Source: Acarospora socialis
Lineage: Eukaryota > Ascomycota > Lecanoromycetes > Acarosporales > Acarosporaceae
Direction of reading: 5' to 3'
Length of the DNA: 64,000 nt
Assembly: GCA_025617375.2 (NCBI GenBank)
Contig: JAMYGW020000006.1
Location: 811,001-875,000, forward strand
A model generated the notes under the pieces. The model was not told the DNA's origin, searched no databases, and worked only from the letters and a program-made list of their open reading frames with translations. Shown one piece after another: positions 23,959-36,691 of this stretch (positions within the stretch are counted from its first letter, which is position 1; the number at the start of each line of letters is the position of its first letter). Made by a program: the position numbers and the translations under genes.

Positions 23959-24575
23959 GACGCTTTGACGGACTTTGTCAATCTAATTGAGACTCCCTCG
24001 TGCTGCTCTGAGTTTAGGAGAGGGTGTTGGATATCGGTATCTGGCATTCGAACTTGGTGCCCATGGCTGGTACATTTAGTACATAGGTTCGTCATCTGTC
24101 ACTTGCTTGGTGATTTGAGAACTCTATGAGAGAATAGGCGGTAATCCTCTATTTCGTGGGGACCCCTTTGATGTACATCATGTTCCTACTGTATAGAAAC
24201 AAGACTGCTCAGTATGTTGAAAAGCTAGGGAGGCTTTTGTGTGGCCCTTGATGACAGAATGACATTTGCTGATTATCGTCTGCATAGCCAAAGAGTTCTC
24301 CATGCCTACATGATTCCACAACGCGTTTGTGATCACAATTGTGAATATGGAGGGACTAACCTCACTTTGTTGATGGTTCGTTACCGTGGCCGCCAACGCA
24401 CGGCCCCGCGCTAGTGGAACGCTTCATCCTTTCCCACAACATGAACTTAACATTCGCTTCTCATCAATCACACCGCTCTCCATCACCAAACCCTTCGTAA
24501 ACTACATCTCTGTCCATCTCTCTTCCTCATCTACAACCAGTATCGCCAACTGCACAACGACATAACTCACTCAAC
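23959..24575. other. Intergenic and beta-tubulin promoter/leader
   Basis: No gene. The last 150 bp are C/T- and A-rich with almost no G (catcaatcacaccgctctcc, ctctgtccatctctcttcct), the typical core promoter and leader of a strongly expressed fungal gene. Confidence 0.55.
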
Positions 24576-26470
<1,895 letters not shown>

Positions 26471-27015
26471 GCACCTCGACCTGACTACTGCTCTTCCACT
26501 GGGGAAGCGGTTGTCAAGTGGTGTGGAGTCTTGGTGGGGTTAGTCCTTGTAAGCGCAGTGGTTCGACATCTCTACCTCACGTTATGAACACATTCATGCC
26601 CTTAGCGCAGATCGTGCAAACCATGCTCTTGTGGAAACGTTGGGAGGCGTGTTAGATTGATTACCATGCGAGTTAGCTAAAGAGGTCAATCGGGTTGTGC
26701 ACCTCCGTACCCTAATCATGAGTAAGGTATTTATTAATTCTGGTACTCTTGCGGTCAAACTGGCTAGTGGATGAGGTTGTGCCCCGCCATGCGATAAGGC
26801 TATACTAAGATAAGATAAGATAAGACAAGATAAGACAAGACAGATGATATTCAAGCTAGTTCTACTAGCGCGTATATGGAGATCAGGCGGTGGGAAGATA
26901 AATATTCAGAAACACCGCACAACGAATATACTACCTGGAAATTTGGCAACAATACACCAGCGCGTACAGTCCAAGTGCGAAAGTTGACTACCTTGTTAGG
27001 TTCTTCAGCTTCAGG
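26471..27015. other. Intergenic, beta-tubulin 3' region and ArgG promoter
   Basis: No gene. Contains the GATA-rich microsatellite at 26792-26842. Nothing else stands out. Confidence 0.5.
26792..26842. repeat. Pentanucleotide (GATAA) microsatellite doubling as a GATA-factor site array
   Basis: Units of agata-ag / agaca-ag repeat from 26808 to 26842. They create AGATAA at 26808, 26813, 26818 and 26828, with a CGATAA at 26792. All fit HGATAR, the site of fungal AreA/Nit2-type GATA factors. The array is 170-220 bp upstream of the argininosuccinate synthase ATG. Sequence is certain; regulatory role is inference. Confidence 0.75.
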
Positions 27016-28565
27016 ATGGCGAAAGAAAAGGTATGCTTTGCCAATGCCATCTCAATTGGTCATTGCAAAGTGAGGGTTAAGCTAAGCTCGTGTGCAAGGT
27101 CTGTCTGGCCTACAGCGGTGGGCTTGACACCAGCTGCATCCGTAGGTGGCCAGCACTTTGAGAGAATATCAGACCATGGTTGATGTTCTATAGTGGCATG
27201 GCTTATCGAGAAGGGTTACAGTGTGGTCTGCTTTAGTGAGCTTTGAGTGCACGCCAACATCTACCGGGTGTACCAGCTAACAGCCTCGATAGTGGCGGAT
27301 GTCGGTCAGGAAGGTTGTTTTCGCCTGTCAGATCATTTCAGGAAAGCATTGCTGACATAGACGTCAAGAGGACTTTGAGGCAGCGAAGAAGAAAGCAATG
27401 AAGATCGGGGCGGAAAAGGTCTACGTTGAAGACCTGCGGAGAGAGTTTATAGAGGAATTGTGCTTTCCTGCTGTTCAGTGCAACGCCATTTACGAGAATG
27501 TCTACCTCCTTGGTACGTTGTTAGGCGGATATACCTTGACATTGGCTTCAGACACGCTGACAATGACTTCCTCAACTAGGAACCTCCCTCGCTCGGCCCG
27601 TTATCGCCAGGAGTCAGATCGCTATCGCAAAGAAAGAGAGCTGCGTCGCCGTTTCTCACGGCTGCACGGGCAAGGGCAACGACCAAGTCCGCTTCGAACT
27701 CGCCTTCTACGCCCTCCAACCCTCGATCAAAGTCATTGCGCCGTGGCGCATCCCCGAATTTTACAACCGCTTCGCCGGCCGCAACGACCTGCTCGACTAC
27801 GCCACCAAAATGGACATCCCCGTCACCAGCACCAAAGCCAAGCCCTGGTCTATGGACGAGAACCTGGCACACTGCAGCTACGAGGCCGGCATCCTCGAAG
27901 ACCCGGACACCACCCCGCCCGACGACATGTGGAAGCTGACCGTCGACCCGACAAAAGCGCCCAACACGCCCGAGGACTTCACCCTCGTCTTCAAAAAAGG
28001 TCTCCCGACAAAACTCATCTTCTCCGAAGCAGGGAAGCAAAAGACCGTAACCGACGCCGTCGACCTCTTCCTCACCACCAACGCCATCGCCCGGCGCCAC
28101 GGCGTTGGCCGCATCGACATCGTCGAGAACCGCTTCATCGGCCTCAAGTCGCGCGGCTGCTACGAGACGCCCGGGCTGACGTGCCTTCGCGCCGCGCACC
28201 TCGACCTCGAGGGCCTGGTGCTGGACCGCGAGGTGCGCGCCCTGCGCGACCAGTTCGTCACCCTCAACTACGCCCGCATCCTCTACAACGGCCTGTACTT
28301 CTCGCCCGAGCGCGAGTTCCTGGAGAGCAGTATTGTCGCGAGCCAGAAGAGCGTCAATGGCCAAGTCCGGTGTAGAGTGTACAAGGGCGGGTTTTCGGTG
28401 CTGGGGCGCAGCAGCGAGACAGAGAAGTTGTATGATATGGAGGAGTCGAGTATGGATGAGATTGGCAGCTTCGAGCCCGCGGACACGACGGGGTTTATTA
28501 GCGTGCAGGCGATTCGGCTGAAGAAGTTTGGGGCGATGAAGGCGGAGGCGGGCGAGAGGTTGTAG
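27016..28565 (+). CDS. ARG1: Argininosuccinate synthase
   Basis: Six exons (27016-27030, 27099-27141, 27194-27235, 27293-27313, 27369-27512, 27580-28565) give 416 aa. MAKEK is followed by [13 protein letters not shown], the PP-loop ATP-binding motif, then [48 protein letters not shown] and YATKMDIPV. Condenses citrulline and aspartate to argininosuccinate with ATP, the penultimate arginine step, in the cytosol. Five introns crowd the first 190 codons; exon 4 is only 21 nt. Codons in the last exon are strongly C/G-ending, which produces a long spurious antisense frame. Convergent with P5CDH. Confidence 0.96.
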
Positions 28566-28804
28566 GACGGTGAGTATGGCTCGTTAATACCTTTGGGGGA
28601 TCTTATGTGGGGGCAAAAGTGTTGTAGCGCTTCTCTGCAAGGCTAGATAGAACTGGAATGATATAGATGGTCGTGTTCTCGCCACAGACAATCTTGCCCA
28701 ATAAGGGTATCAAGTCCTAATCGCAACGCACGCTATTGCTGTATCCGTAGGGTGGGATATTCTACCGCACAAACCTACCATCCCATCCCTCCGGAATCAA
28801 ACAC

Positions 28805-30803
28805 TCAGACCCCGTTACTAGGATACAGCACATCCGTACTCCCCACAAAATCCTCCTTCACGCTCCGCATACTCACAAACCGACTCAGCAGATTCTGACT
28901 CCCCGCCTTATCATTCGTGCCGCTGGCCCGCGCGCCCCCGAACGGCTGCTGCCCCACCACCGCGCCGGTACTCTTACAGTTGATGTAGAAGTTCCCGGCA
29001 GCGTTCCGTAGCGCGTCCTCGGCGAAACGGATGGCGTCTCGATCCCGCGCGAAGACGGCGCCGGTGAGGGCGTAGGAGGACGTGTCGTCGATGGTGCGGC
29101 AGATGTGCGCGAAGGCGTCGGCGACAGAGTCGTCGTAGACATAGAGGACGAGGACGGGCCCGAAGAGCTCGGTGCTCATGAGGGGGTGGTGGGGGTTGGA
29201 GGTGGCGTAGATGGTGGGGTGGACGAAGTATCCCGTTGAATCGTCGTGGTGGCCGCCGACGAGGAGGTCGAGGTCCGGGTCGGAGCGGGCGTCGTCGATG
29301 ACGGTGGCGAGTTTGCGGAAGGAGGCGGCGTGGATGACGGGGCCGATGAAGTTGGCGAAGTCTTCGGGCGGGCCGATGGGGAGTTTCTGTGTCTCTTCGA
29401 TCAGGCGCGGCTTGATTTGCGGCCAGAGCGAGGCGGGGACGTAGGCGCGCGAGGTGGCGGAGCATTTCTGGCCTTGGTATTCGAAGGCGCCGCGGACGGT
29501 GTTGATGACGGCGTTGTCGACGTCGGCGCTGCGGTGGATGAGGTGGAAGTTCTTGCCACCGGTCTCGCCGACGATGCGCGGGTAGCCTTTGTAGGTGGCG
29601 TTTTGGATGCCGGTGGCGATCTGGGCGTAGAGGGAGCGGAAGACGGCGGTGCTGCCGGTGTAGTGAAGGGAGGCGAATTGCGGGTGGGCGAGGACGATGT
29701 CGGTGACTTGCTTGGCGTCGCCGGGGACGAATTGGATGACATTGGGGGGGAGGCCGGCTTCGATGAGGATGTTGTAGAGGATGTAGTTGGAGGCGATGGC
29801 GGAGGGGGAGGGTTTCCAGACGACGACGTTGCCCATGAGGGCTGGCGCACATGGAAGGTTGCCGGCGATGGCGGTGAAGTTGAAGGGTGTGACTGCGTAG
29901 ACGAAGCCTTCCAAGGGCCGATATTCTACGCGACTGTAGGCTGTCAGAAGTATTCCCTAGCTTTGTAGGATTGGAAACAACGTACTTCCATATCCCAGGC
30001 GAGTTGTGGACGGGCTGTTGTGCGTATACCTCTTCGGCGTATTGTACGTTGAACCTGCGCCGTATCAGACCCGATCAAATCTCCTCTGTATCTTAGTGAA
30101 GAATCTGCTATACCTCAAAAAATCACACAGCTCTGCCGCCGCATCTATCTCTGCCTGCCACGCATTCTTCCCCTGCCCAAGCATCGTCGCTGCCATTATC
30201 TCATATCTATATTTCCCACTAACCAGATCCGCTGCCTTGAGGAATACAGCCGCGCGATCGGCAAACGGTAAGTTCTCCCATGCTGGTTTTGCTGCCAGAG
30301 CAGACTCGATTGCTTTCGAGACATCGGCGGAGCTGGCATTTGAGTATTTGGCGATAGTCGAAGAGTGTGCGGCGGGGTTGGCTTGGGTCAAGATGGCCGA
30401 TGTTTTCACCTGCCGCAATCAGTTCCTACGCTCGAGGAGATAGGTGTGCAATATCGGACCTCTTTGCCGCCGATGAAAAGCGGTACCTCGAGAGGTGCTT
30501 TCTTCTTTAAAGATTCAAGAGCTGTCTGGAGCTTTACTCGGTCTTCTGAGCCTTTGTTGTAATGTTTCTATGGAGATAATCAGTACCAGAACAAGTATCA
30601 GAAGGCGTTCAAGCTGGTAGAAGCATCTTCTGGCGTACATTCGGCTCATTGTTGACTCTTGGCACCTGAAACGAAGCTAATGTGGCCATGCTGCCGTTGA
30701 AGCCCGTCGACACAGCGTTCGACGTGCGCGAAAAACCTGAGTGGTGTGATATGCTGAGAGTACGACTGAGCCTTGAAGACACCTGTAAGCTTCTAACGGC
30801 CAT
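28805..30803 (-). CDS. PUT2: Mitochondrial delta-1-pyrroline-5-carboxylate dehydrogenase
   Basis: Five exons on the minus strand (30639-30803, 30460-30567, 30114-30409, 29986-30054, 28805-29933) give 588 aa. The N-terminus MAVRSLQVSSRLSRTLS is an Arg/Ser-rich amphipathic mitochondrial presequence. Core motifs: KAPLEVPLFIGGKEV, ENLPFADRAAVFLKAADLVS, GQGKNAWQAEIDAAAE, VTPFNFTAIAGNL, HYTGSTAVF, the ETGGKN glutamate and the catalytic cysteine in YQGQKCSATSRAY. The C-terminus QPFGGARASGTNDKAGS is typical. It oxidises P5C/glutamate semialdehyde to glutamate with NAD+ in proline and arginine catabolism. A second in-frame ATG at 30857 could add 18 residues; I prefer 30803 because of the presequence. 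Confidence 0.95.
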
Positions 30804-31745
30804 TGATCTGATCAGGAGAACTCCACATACCTTACTACACCTCTGTGATTGAATCATTCTTTATAACCGATCCTTCGGTTTGCAGCGGCTTTCTCGGTGC
30901 TCCAGACCTTTCACTAGGTAGTGGGGCACTCCGGTAGTGGGGCTGCTTACCTAACGGTTCTAAGTAACTACTTGCAGGGCTGGCATACCGACCTATAACT
31001 GTACCAAGTTTGAAAAGTGACGGGATAGCTTCACAGTTTGGGGCAGTCTGCTGAGAAGCTAGAGTAAGTAGTGTATAAAGTTGAGATAGTCTACAGCACC
31101 TGAGAGAGGGGCGAATATTCAATATTTCGTGGCACCGCAGACACCTTTGTCCTATAGAACACATTAATGCAGACTTCAGATGATGTTCTATACGATTAAA
31201 TATATTTAACATTATGCATCACTTCACTTATTTGAACCATATACACAGAGATAAGCAAGAAACGGCTTGCTGTGCACCAAACACACACTCGCGGTTTCTC
31301 CCAGGCGGGCCGGTCTCTTTATAGCCTCCCTCATTCCACAAACCCCCTTTTCCACCACCATTGGCATCCGCCCTCTCCTGCAAACCTGCCTTGTGCAAAT
31401 GGTTTCCCGATTGCCCAAACCCCGTGGCTGCCTATCCCCACCCTGTTCTTCTCCTTCCAGATCCGGATCCACCTTCACACCCTGTTCCCGTCTTCCGCAG
31501 CAGATAACTTCTCAACCACCCGCTATATACCCAGGCTCTACAGCCGTCAATCGTACAGCCAGTTGAGCATTCTTCGCAGGCGTGCGCTATACCACATCTG
31601 CCGTCTGATCACCCGGTCTTTACTCCGCAGCGGCCACCCCATCGACAGTGTGGGCTTTCGCAAATATAAGTGACACAAGAATCTGTCCACTTGCAGTAGT
31701 GGATTGTTCAGCACTGGGTGGGGAGATTGTGCTTCACGCTTGGAT
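30804..31745. other. Intergenic, no gene recognised
   Basis: About 0.9 kb upstream of P5CDH and downstream of the HeLo-like gene. Open frames (for example 31399-31566) are Pro/Ser/Cys-rich shadows of C-rich DNA. AT-rich patch at 31190-31215 (cgattaaatatatttaacat), partly palindromic. Confidence 0.45.
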
Positions 31746-33487
31746 CTAAAACCTCTCTCGAAACAGGTAAGTGAGCTCATCCTCAAGCGGTTGCACGATA
31801 TCTCTATAGACGCCATCTCTAGTGATCGGATCATCAAGGCTGACCTTTTGGCCTGCCGGGATCCATGCAGTGTCAAGGCATGCCTGTATGGCACCCTTGT
31901 AGCCCAGAGAGCAATCGTCAAGAGACTTGACAACGCGATCGGCTACTAACCAGTCTGTGTTCGCGTTGGGCTCTTGCCCATTGGTGAGATCCTGTAGAGT
32001 TCGATAAGACTCGATGGGTCTCCCGGTGTGAATCTCGATGAGCAAGATTCCCAGCGCGAGGATGCTAGGGTTGCGGTGGAAAATGTTCATATCGGATGGG
32101 TTGAAGTCCGCGCCTGAATCCTCGAAGCGTGCGGTGACATATGGCCGTTGGTAGTCAATGCTGTCTGCAGACTCCCAGAAGAAAGTGATCTTCCCTTTGC
32201 TCCACTCTCTGCTGCGCCAAACGCCCTCGTGAAGCTGCAGGAGTGAGTTGGCAAGTACTACGGCCAGTCTTCGCTTCACAATCAAAGGCAAACGGGTTGC
32301 GCCAAGAAGTAGTGACTGCAAGGATACCGCTGGTGCTGTTTCGAGAAAGTGCAACCGCTTTGGTTGAGGTCGCAATTGCCACATCGTTTGTTCTTCCTCG
32401 ATGCCTTCGATGAGAAAACGCAGGGAATGATGGTTGACGCCGCTTTGTATTGCATCACAGAGCCTGTTGAGCACGGAGCAGTCATACCTTGTTGCGTCAC
32501 TGTTATGAATGGTGGTCAGTGATATGCGTAAATTGAAATCAGTCGGCTTACCCTCTAGAGCGAACGAGGACAGTCCCCTCTCGCCAATTCCATAAGTCCT
32601 GTCTGTCCGTGGTTGTTGAGAATAGAAAATCAAAGTCTACTTCTATTTTCTCAGGATCCCCGGTCGGGGAATCCCTCTGCTTGAGACAGAATCTGACCTC
32701 GTGTGGGATACCGCAATTGCATTTCCAGTATTTTGCCAAAGCCGTGTACAATGCTCTTGAGAGCTCGCGCAACCGTTGAGAAGGTTCTTTGCGGGTGGTG
32801 GTCGAGGAGGGTCTTGTGAGGACGGGCTCTTTGCGAGCTTCTTCTGTCAATCGTACAAGTCGCTTGTTCCACGTCCGAAGTGCTTTTAGACACTTGCTGC
32901 GGTCTTTCTCTTTCTTCCAGAACCGGAACCGTTCTTCGAAAGTGCTCGAGGCTTGGTTGTTCTTCCGCTCAATTTGAAAGTTCTTCAACTTGTTGTACAT
33001 GTTCGTTTGATTCTGTAGTGCGTGAATATCCATTGCCCTATCTCGTAGATATGGCTCCGCTACTCACCACGTCTGCCCTGGATATGCGTACCACGCTGTC
33101 CTTGACAACTTCGGCGAGCAATTGTACGATTTTGGTCATGATCACCATGTATGTATTGAAGTCCGTCTCGGACTTGAAGAAATCCAGGAGAGCTTCGGCC
33201 ACATCCTCACCTGCAGTCCAATCCTCCAAGTGCTCAGCAGCTGCCAACTCAGTCTTTCTCTTGTCAGACAGATATGGCAGAGCTTCGACGATTTCTCGAA
33301 TCTGGCGGTCAAGGAGGAACATCTCCCACCAAAGATCCTCATAGAACTCTTCCAGCTTTTCATCGCGGCGAGAATGCAACGACACGTCAAGAATGGTGTC
33401 AACGCCCTTTTTGTATGACTTGGCAGCTTCAATGAATAGAGGCATCACAGCCAAAACAAGGCCTGCGCACTCGATCCCTGTAACCAT
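31746..33487 (-). CDS. HeLo-like / DUF7580-type fungal protein with kinase-like C-terminal region
   Basis: Three exons on the minus strand (33068-33487, 32552-33012, 31746-32499) give 544 aa. The start MVTGIECAGLVLAVMPLFIE is a hydrophobic helix like the N-terminus of HeLo/HET-S type cell-death domains. It is followed by an all-helical segment (EKLEEFYEDLWWEMFLLDRQ, KLKNFQIERKNNQASSTFEE). From about residue 310 the sequence recalls a degenerate kinase C-lobe: ANSLLQLHEGVW, KITFFWE, then HRNPSILALGILLIEIHTGRP. No HRD or DFG catalytic motif is present. I recognise this arrangement from a large expanded family in Pezizomycotina of unproven function. Divergent from the C2H2 gene over 286 bp. Confidence 0.72.
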
Positions 33488-33773
33488 TTCAACAAAGTAT
33501 TGTTTAACAGGAGATATTTGTATTAGTAGTATATATTTTGAGATTGATCGAACATATTCATACTCGTTAGAAGAGCCTGTACTATCCTGCGGATACAGTA
33601 AGCCACCTGCATATTGGTTAATAATTCTGTGTAAAGAGCCGCACACCTGACCTCGTATTATTCTGTCCACAGCCTTATTTACCACTGGCTCTTGAAGGTT
33701 TTATAGACATAATTGCTTGTCCCTCTTGCGCGATGAGAACAGTACCAACAGTGAAGGACCACCCAAATCAATT
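33488..33773. promoter_or_regulatory. Divergent promoter region of HeLo-like and C2H2 genes
   Basis: 286 bp separate the two starts. AT-rich at 33510-33560 (tattagtagtatatattttg). No specific element assigned. Confidence 0.4.
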
Positions 33774-35839
33774 ATGGCTTCTGCACCGACGGTAGCAAAA
33801 ACAGTGTTAGGAAATACTAGGCAGTGTGTAGCGCTCTTCGGTCGAGGCTTGTCAAGTCTATCACTGAATCAGCAGTTGCGGGCTGACCTCGAGAATCAGC
33901 TGGGAAGGTTCAAGATATGGGCAGGGACTATTGGAGTGTTTGCAGCTGGGAATGCCTCTGCTGATTTTCGACTCAGAAACGACCAAGATATCAAAGAGGT
34001 CATGGTCCAGATGCTCATCCGGTTGCGGAAAACCGTCCAGGAATTCAGCAATCCTACTCTATCGGAGGAATCCGTAGAAGAGGATATCGAATCCAATTGC
34101 ACGACTTCCTCAAGTTCATCTTCATCCTTGGCACTTAGCTTAGACGATGATTCAGATTCTGCCTCAGCGGAACAAGCTCGACCTCAGCAGGACCACCAGC
34201 CCGCTGGGAGCCAACTAGTGGCTATAGAGAGCATTATTACTCGCCTCTACCGGCTATCAGCGGCCATTAAAAAGCCGATTTCGTTCAGCGAGAATACCAG
34301 AGTCAACAGGTTCATCGAGAAAGCACAAGACGGACATGATATGAAAGAGTACGAAGCTCATGTCAGATGGCAAATCCAATTCCGACACGCAAAAGCATCT
34401 CCGACGATCATTGATCGACTAGTGGATGCAGTCGTATTTAGGAGAAAGAAATTGCTGTACCGAGAGCGACACTGGCAAAAGTTAAACCAAGGCCTTGACC
34501 ACGGCTTTATGGAAGAAATATCAATTCCAAGCAATCCCAACACGAAGACGTTACCACACCGAAATGCCACGAGAGCCCCCCGTCAAAACTCGTCTTTCCT
34601 CAAAGTCGCGGCCACATTAAAGAGCTCCTCTCAAACTCTTCCATTTTCGGCCACGGAAGCTTCATCTGTAAATCGCCGAGGCATGGCTTTCTACACAGGT
34701 TCTGTCGCGCCTTCCGGTATGACCAAGTCTGCAATAGCGCGACGAGAACAGCTTGATGTTCCTCTACCCCCTCGGGCAGGAGATGAAGCCGCCGAAGCTG
34801 TTTGCCCGTACTGCTTCGAGGTTGTTGATAAGGCGGACATGGCACGAGCGCGCTGGACGTCAGTCAATCTTTCCTACTGTCAATGCAATCTTATCTGATG
34901 TTCACCAGACGGCACATATTGAAAGACATAGACCCATATGTTTGCCTTTTTGAAGACTGCAACAAGCCAAATGAGCACTTCAAGTCTGTCGAGGATTGGT
35001 TGAGCCACATGAAATGGCAACACACCATTAAGTGGTCCTGTCAAGCTTCTCAACACAAGGCTGAACTATTTGATTCGCAAGCTAGCTTTGAATCGCATAT
35101 GCGGAAGGAGCACAGCCATGATGTGACCGAAGCTCAACTGCCCACGCTGATACAAAAATGCGCGCAGCCGTTCTCAGACCCATTCACCGTCTTAGCAAGC
35201 CAGAACGACAATGCTGATTCCGAACCTCTGCAACTTTGTCCGCTGTGTCCGGTCTCATTTGAGAAAGATCAGCCTCAGTCTCAGCAGGACCACTCCCTTC
35301 TCAGCGCCAACGTCCACTCAGATGAGATCGGCAAGACGATTCGGAACCATGTTGCCGCGCATCTAGAATCCATCGCTCTGCTGTCGCTCCCCGAACAAGA
35401 CGATCTTGACAATGCAGCTTCCAACGAGTTACAGTCTCAGAGTTCTCAGCAAAGCAGTCGGCAAGCCGACCAAGATCTTCCGGTAGCAATCTTTGACGAC
35501 GAGTCAGCCGATCGCACCGATCTGTGTCTAGAAGATGACACGCCCCCGGCATCAGACCGGGTGGACAAGTCCGATGTGGAGGATGGCTGGGACTATGTTT
35601 TTGCCCATTCGCACCGACGAATTGATTATCCTCCTCTCGGACAGGATCCTACTCTAAAAGAATTCGTCGAACGCGCGATACGCATGAGGATCATGAGCCT
35701 ACGGCAGACTTCCCGGATCCCAATCATTGTGGTTCATGAACCAGATGTTTTAGAGATTGCGCAAGAGCAACAGATAGTACAGCCGAACACATCGATGAAT
35801 CAATCTTTGACCTCTTGGGCAGAATTCTTTCTACTCTGA
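33774..35839 (+). CDS. Fungal C2H2 zinc-finger protein of STAND/NLR-associated type, 3' end in a triplicated repeat
   Basis: Two exons (33774-34858, 34909-35839) give 671 aa. The intron is 50 bp (gtcagt...accag) and joins ARAR-W to TRHILKDIDPYVCLFEDC. The N-terminal block FGRGLSSLSL...LGRFKIWAGTIGVFAAG...DFRLRND resembles the RF(K/R)xWAGNIGA...DYRLR module found at the front of many fungal NACHT/ankyrin and C2H2 proteins. Cys/His motifs follow: CPYCFEVV; CLFEDCNKP...H; CPLCPVSFEKD...H. No NTPase domain. The last 60 codons lie in repeat copy 1 and the stop lies in copy 2. Start at ATG 33774, as the upstream extension has no other ATG. DNA binding or a role in recognition is not shown. Confidence 0.72.
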
Positions 35840-36147
35840 AAGGCTTCCTCGAACGCGAGACGCATAGAGATCATGAGCCTACGGCAGGTTTCGGGATCCT
35901 AGCCATCGTACATGAACCAGACGTTTTAGAGATTGCGCAAGAAGAATGGATAGTACAGCCGAACACATCGACGAATCGACTATCCTCCTCTCGGACAGGA
36001 TCCCACTCTAAAAGGATTCGTCGAACGCGCGAGACGCATAGAGATCATGAGCTTACGGCAGATATCCAGGGTCCCAATCATCGTGGTTCGTGATCCGGAC
36101 GGATTAGAGATTGCGCAAGCATATTGGATAGTACAGCCGGACAGGGG
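35615..36147 (+). repeat. Three tandem copies of a 176-179 bp unit overlapping the end of the C2H2 gene
   Basis: Copy 1 is 35615-35792, copy 2 35793-35968, copy 3 35969 to about 36147. Each holds ttcgtcgaacgcg, gatcatgagc.tacggcag, ttagagattgcgcaa and gtacagccg in the same order. Copies 1 and 3 encode clearly related 59-60 residue tails starting RRIDYPPLGQDPTLK and running to IVQP. Copy 3 ends with its own stop (IVQPDRG). Copy 2 is more diverged. Unit length is not a multiple of three, so the frame shifts from copy to copy. Confidence 0.88.
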
Positions 36148-36691
36148 CTAAGTAGAAGTCGATTGTGACGATTTTTGCTCGGCGACCCATTCAGGAGAAA
36201 TTCTGTAAACAATGAATCCATTGTATTTTGCAATCTCAAATACAGCAGCAGCAACTTTACAGCTGTAAAAGACTTTCCTGCCCTGCGTGTACATCAAGCT
36301 TCAACAAAGAGCCCCGTTCGTAGTCAACATTTGGATTTCTTGCAGCCATGACCACTAGGTGTAGTCATAAGTCAAACTTGTGTGACTGGCCTGACAAGGT
36401 CAAGTTATATACCCTCGACCATGTCATGTACTCCCTGGCGTACGACTAGTCGTTTGTAATGTACATTGTGAACCGTGAATACCTTCAAGGGAATAGGAAA
36501 AGATTTCCACGCCGCGCTGATGCAGTGTCGTATGCTATGCCCGCTAGAACCTGATGCCCAGATCTGCAACTTGCGCCAACCGCGACGAGTAACACCCGTG
36601 ACCTGGCTGAGACCAACCCGGAAACGCCAACAACATGGTCGGGAAATCCCGAAGCAAACGAAAGCGTAGAGAACGTACAAAGCGTGGTCCG
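36148..36691. other. Intergenic, convergent 3' ends
   Basis: Between the repeat-bearing C2H2 gene and the SSK2-type kinase gene. No gene seen. Confidence 0.5.

Noticed and set aside
27576-28364. Long open frame antisense to argininosuccinate synthase
   Set aside because: It mirrors a strongly C/G-ending coding exon, has repetitive Val/Glu/Gly composition and no recognisable domain; a codon-bias shadow.
28974-29968. Several long frames on both strands overlapping P5C dehydrogenase
   Set aside because: Arg/Pro-, Ser/Pro- and Gly/Asp-rich translations of the same GC-rich exon; the true frame holds all ALDH motifs.
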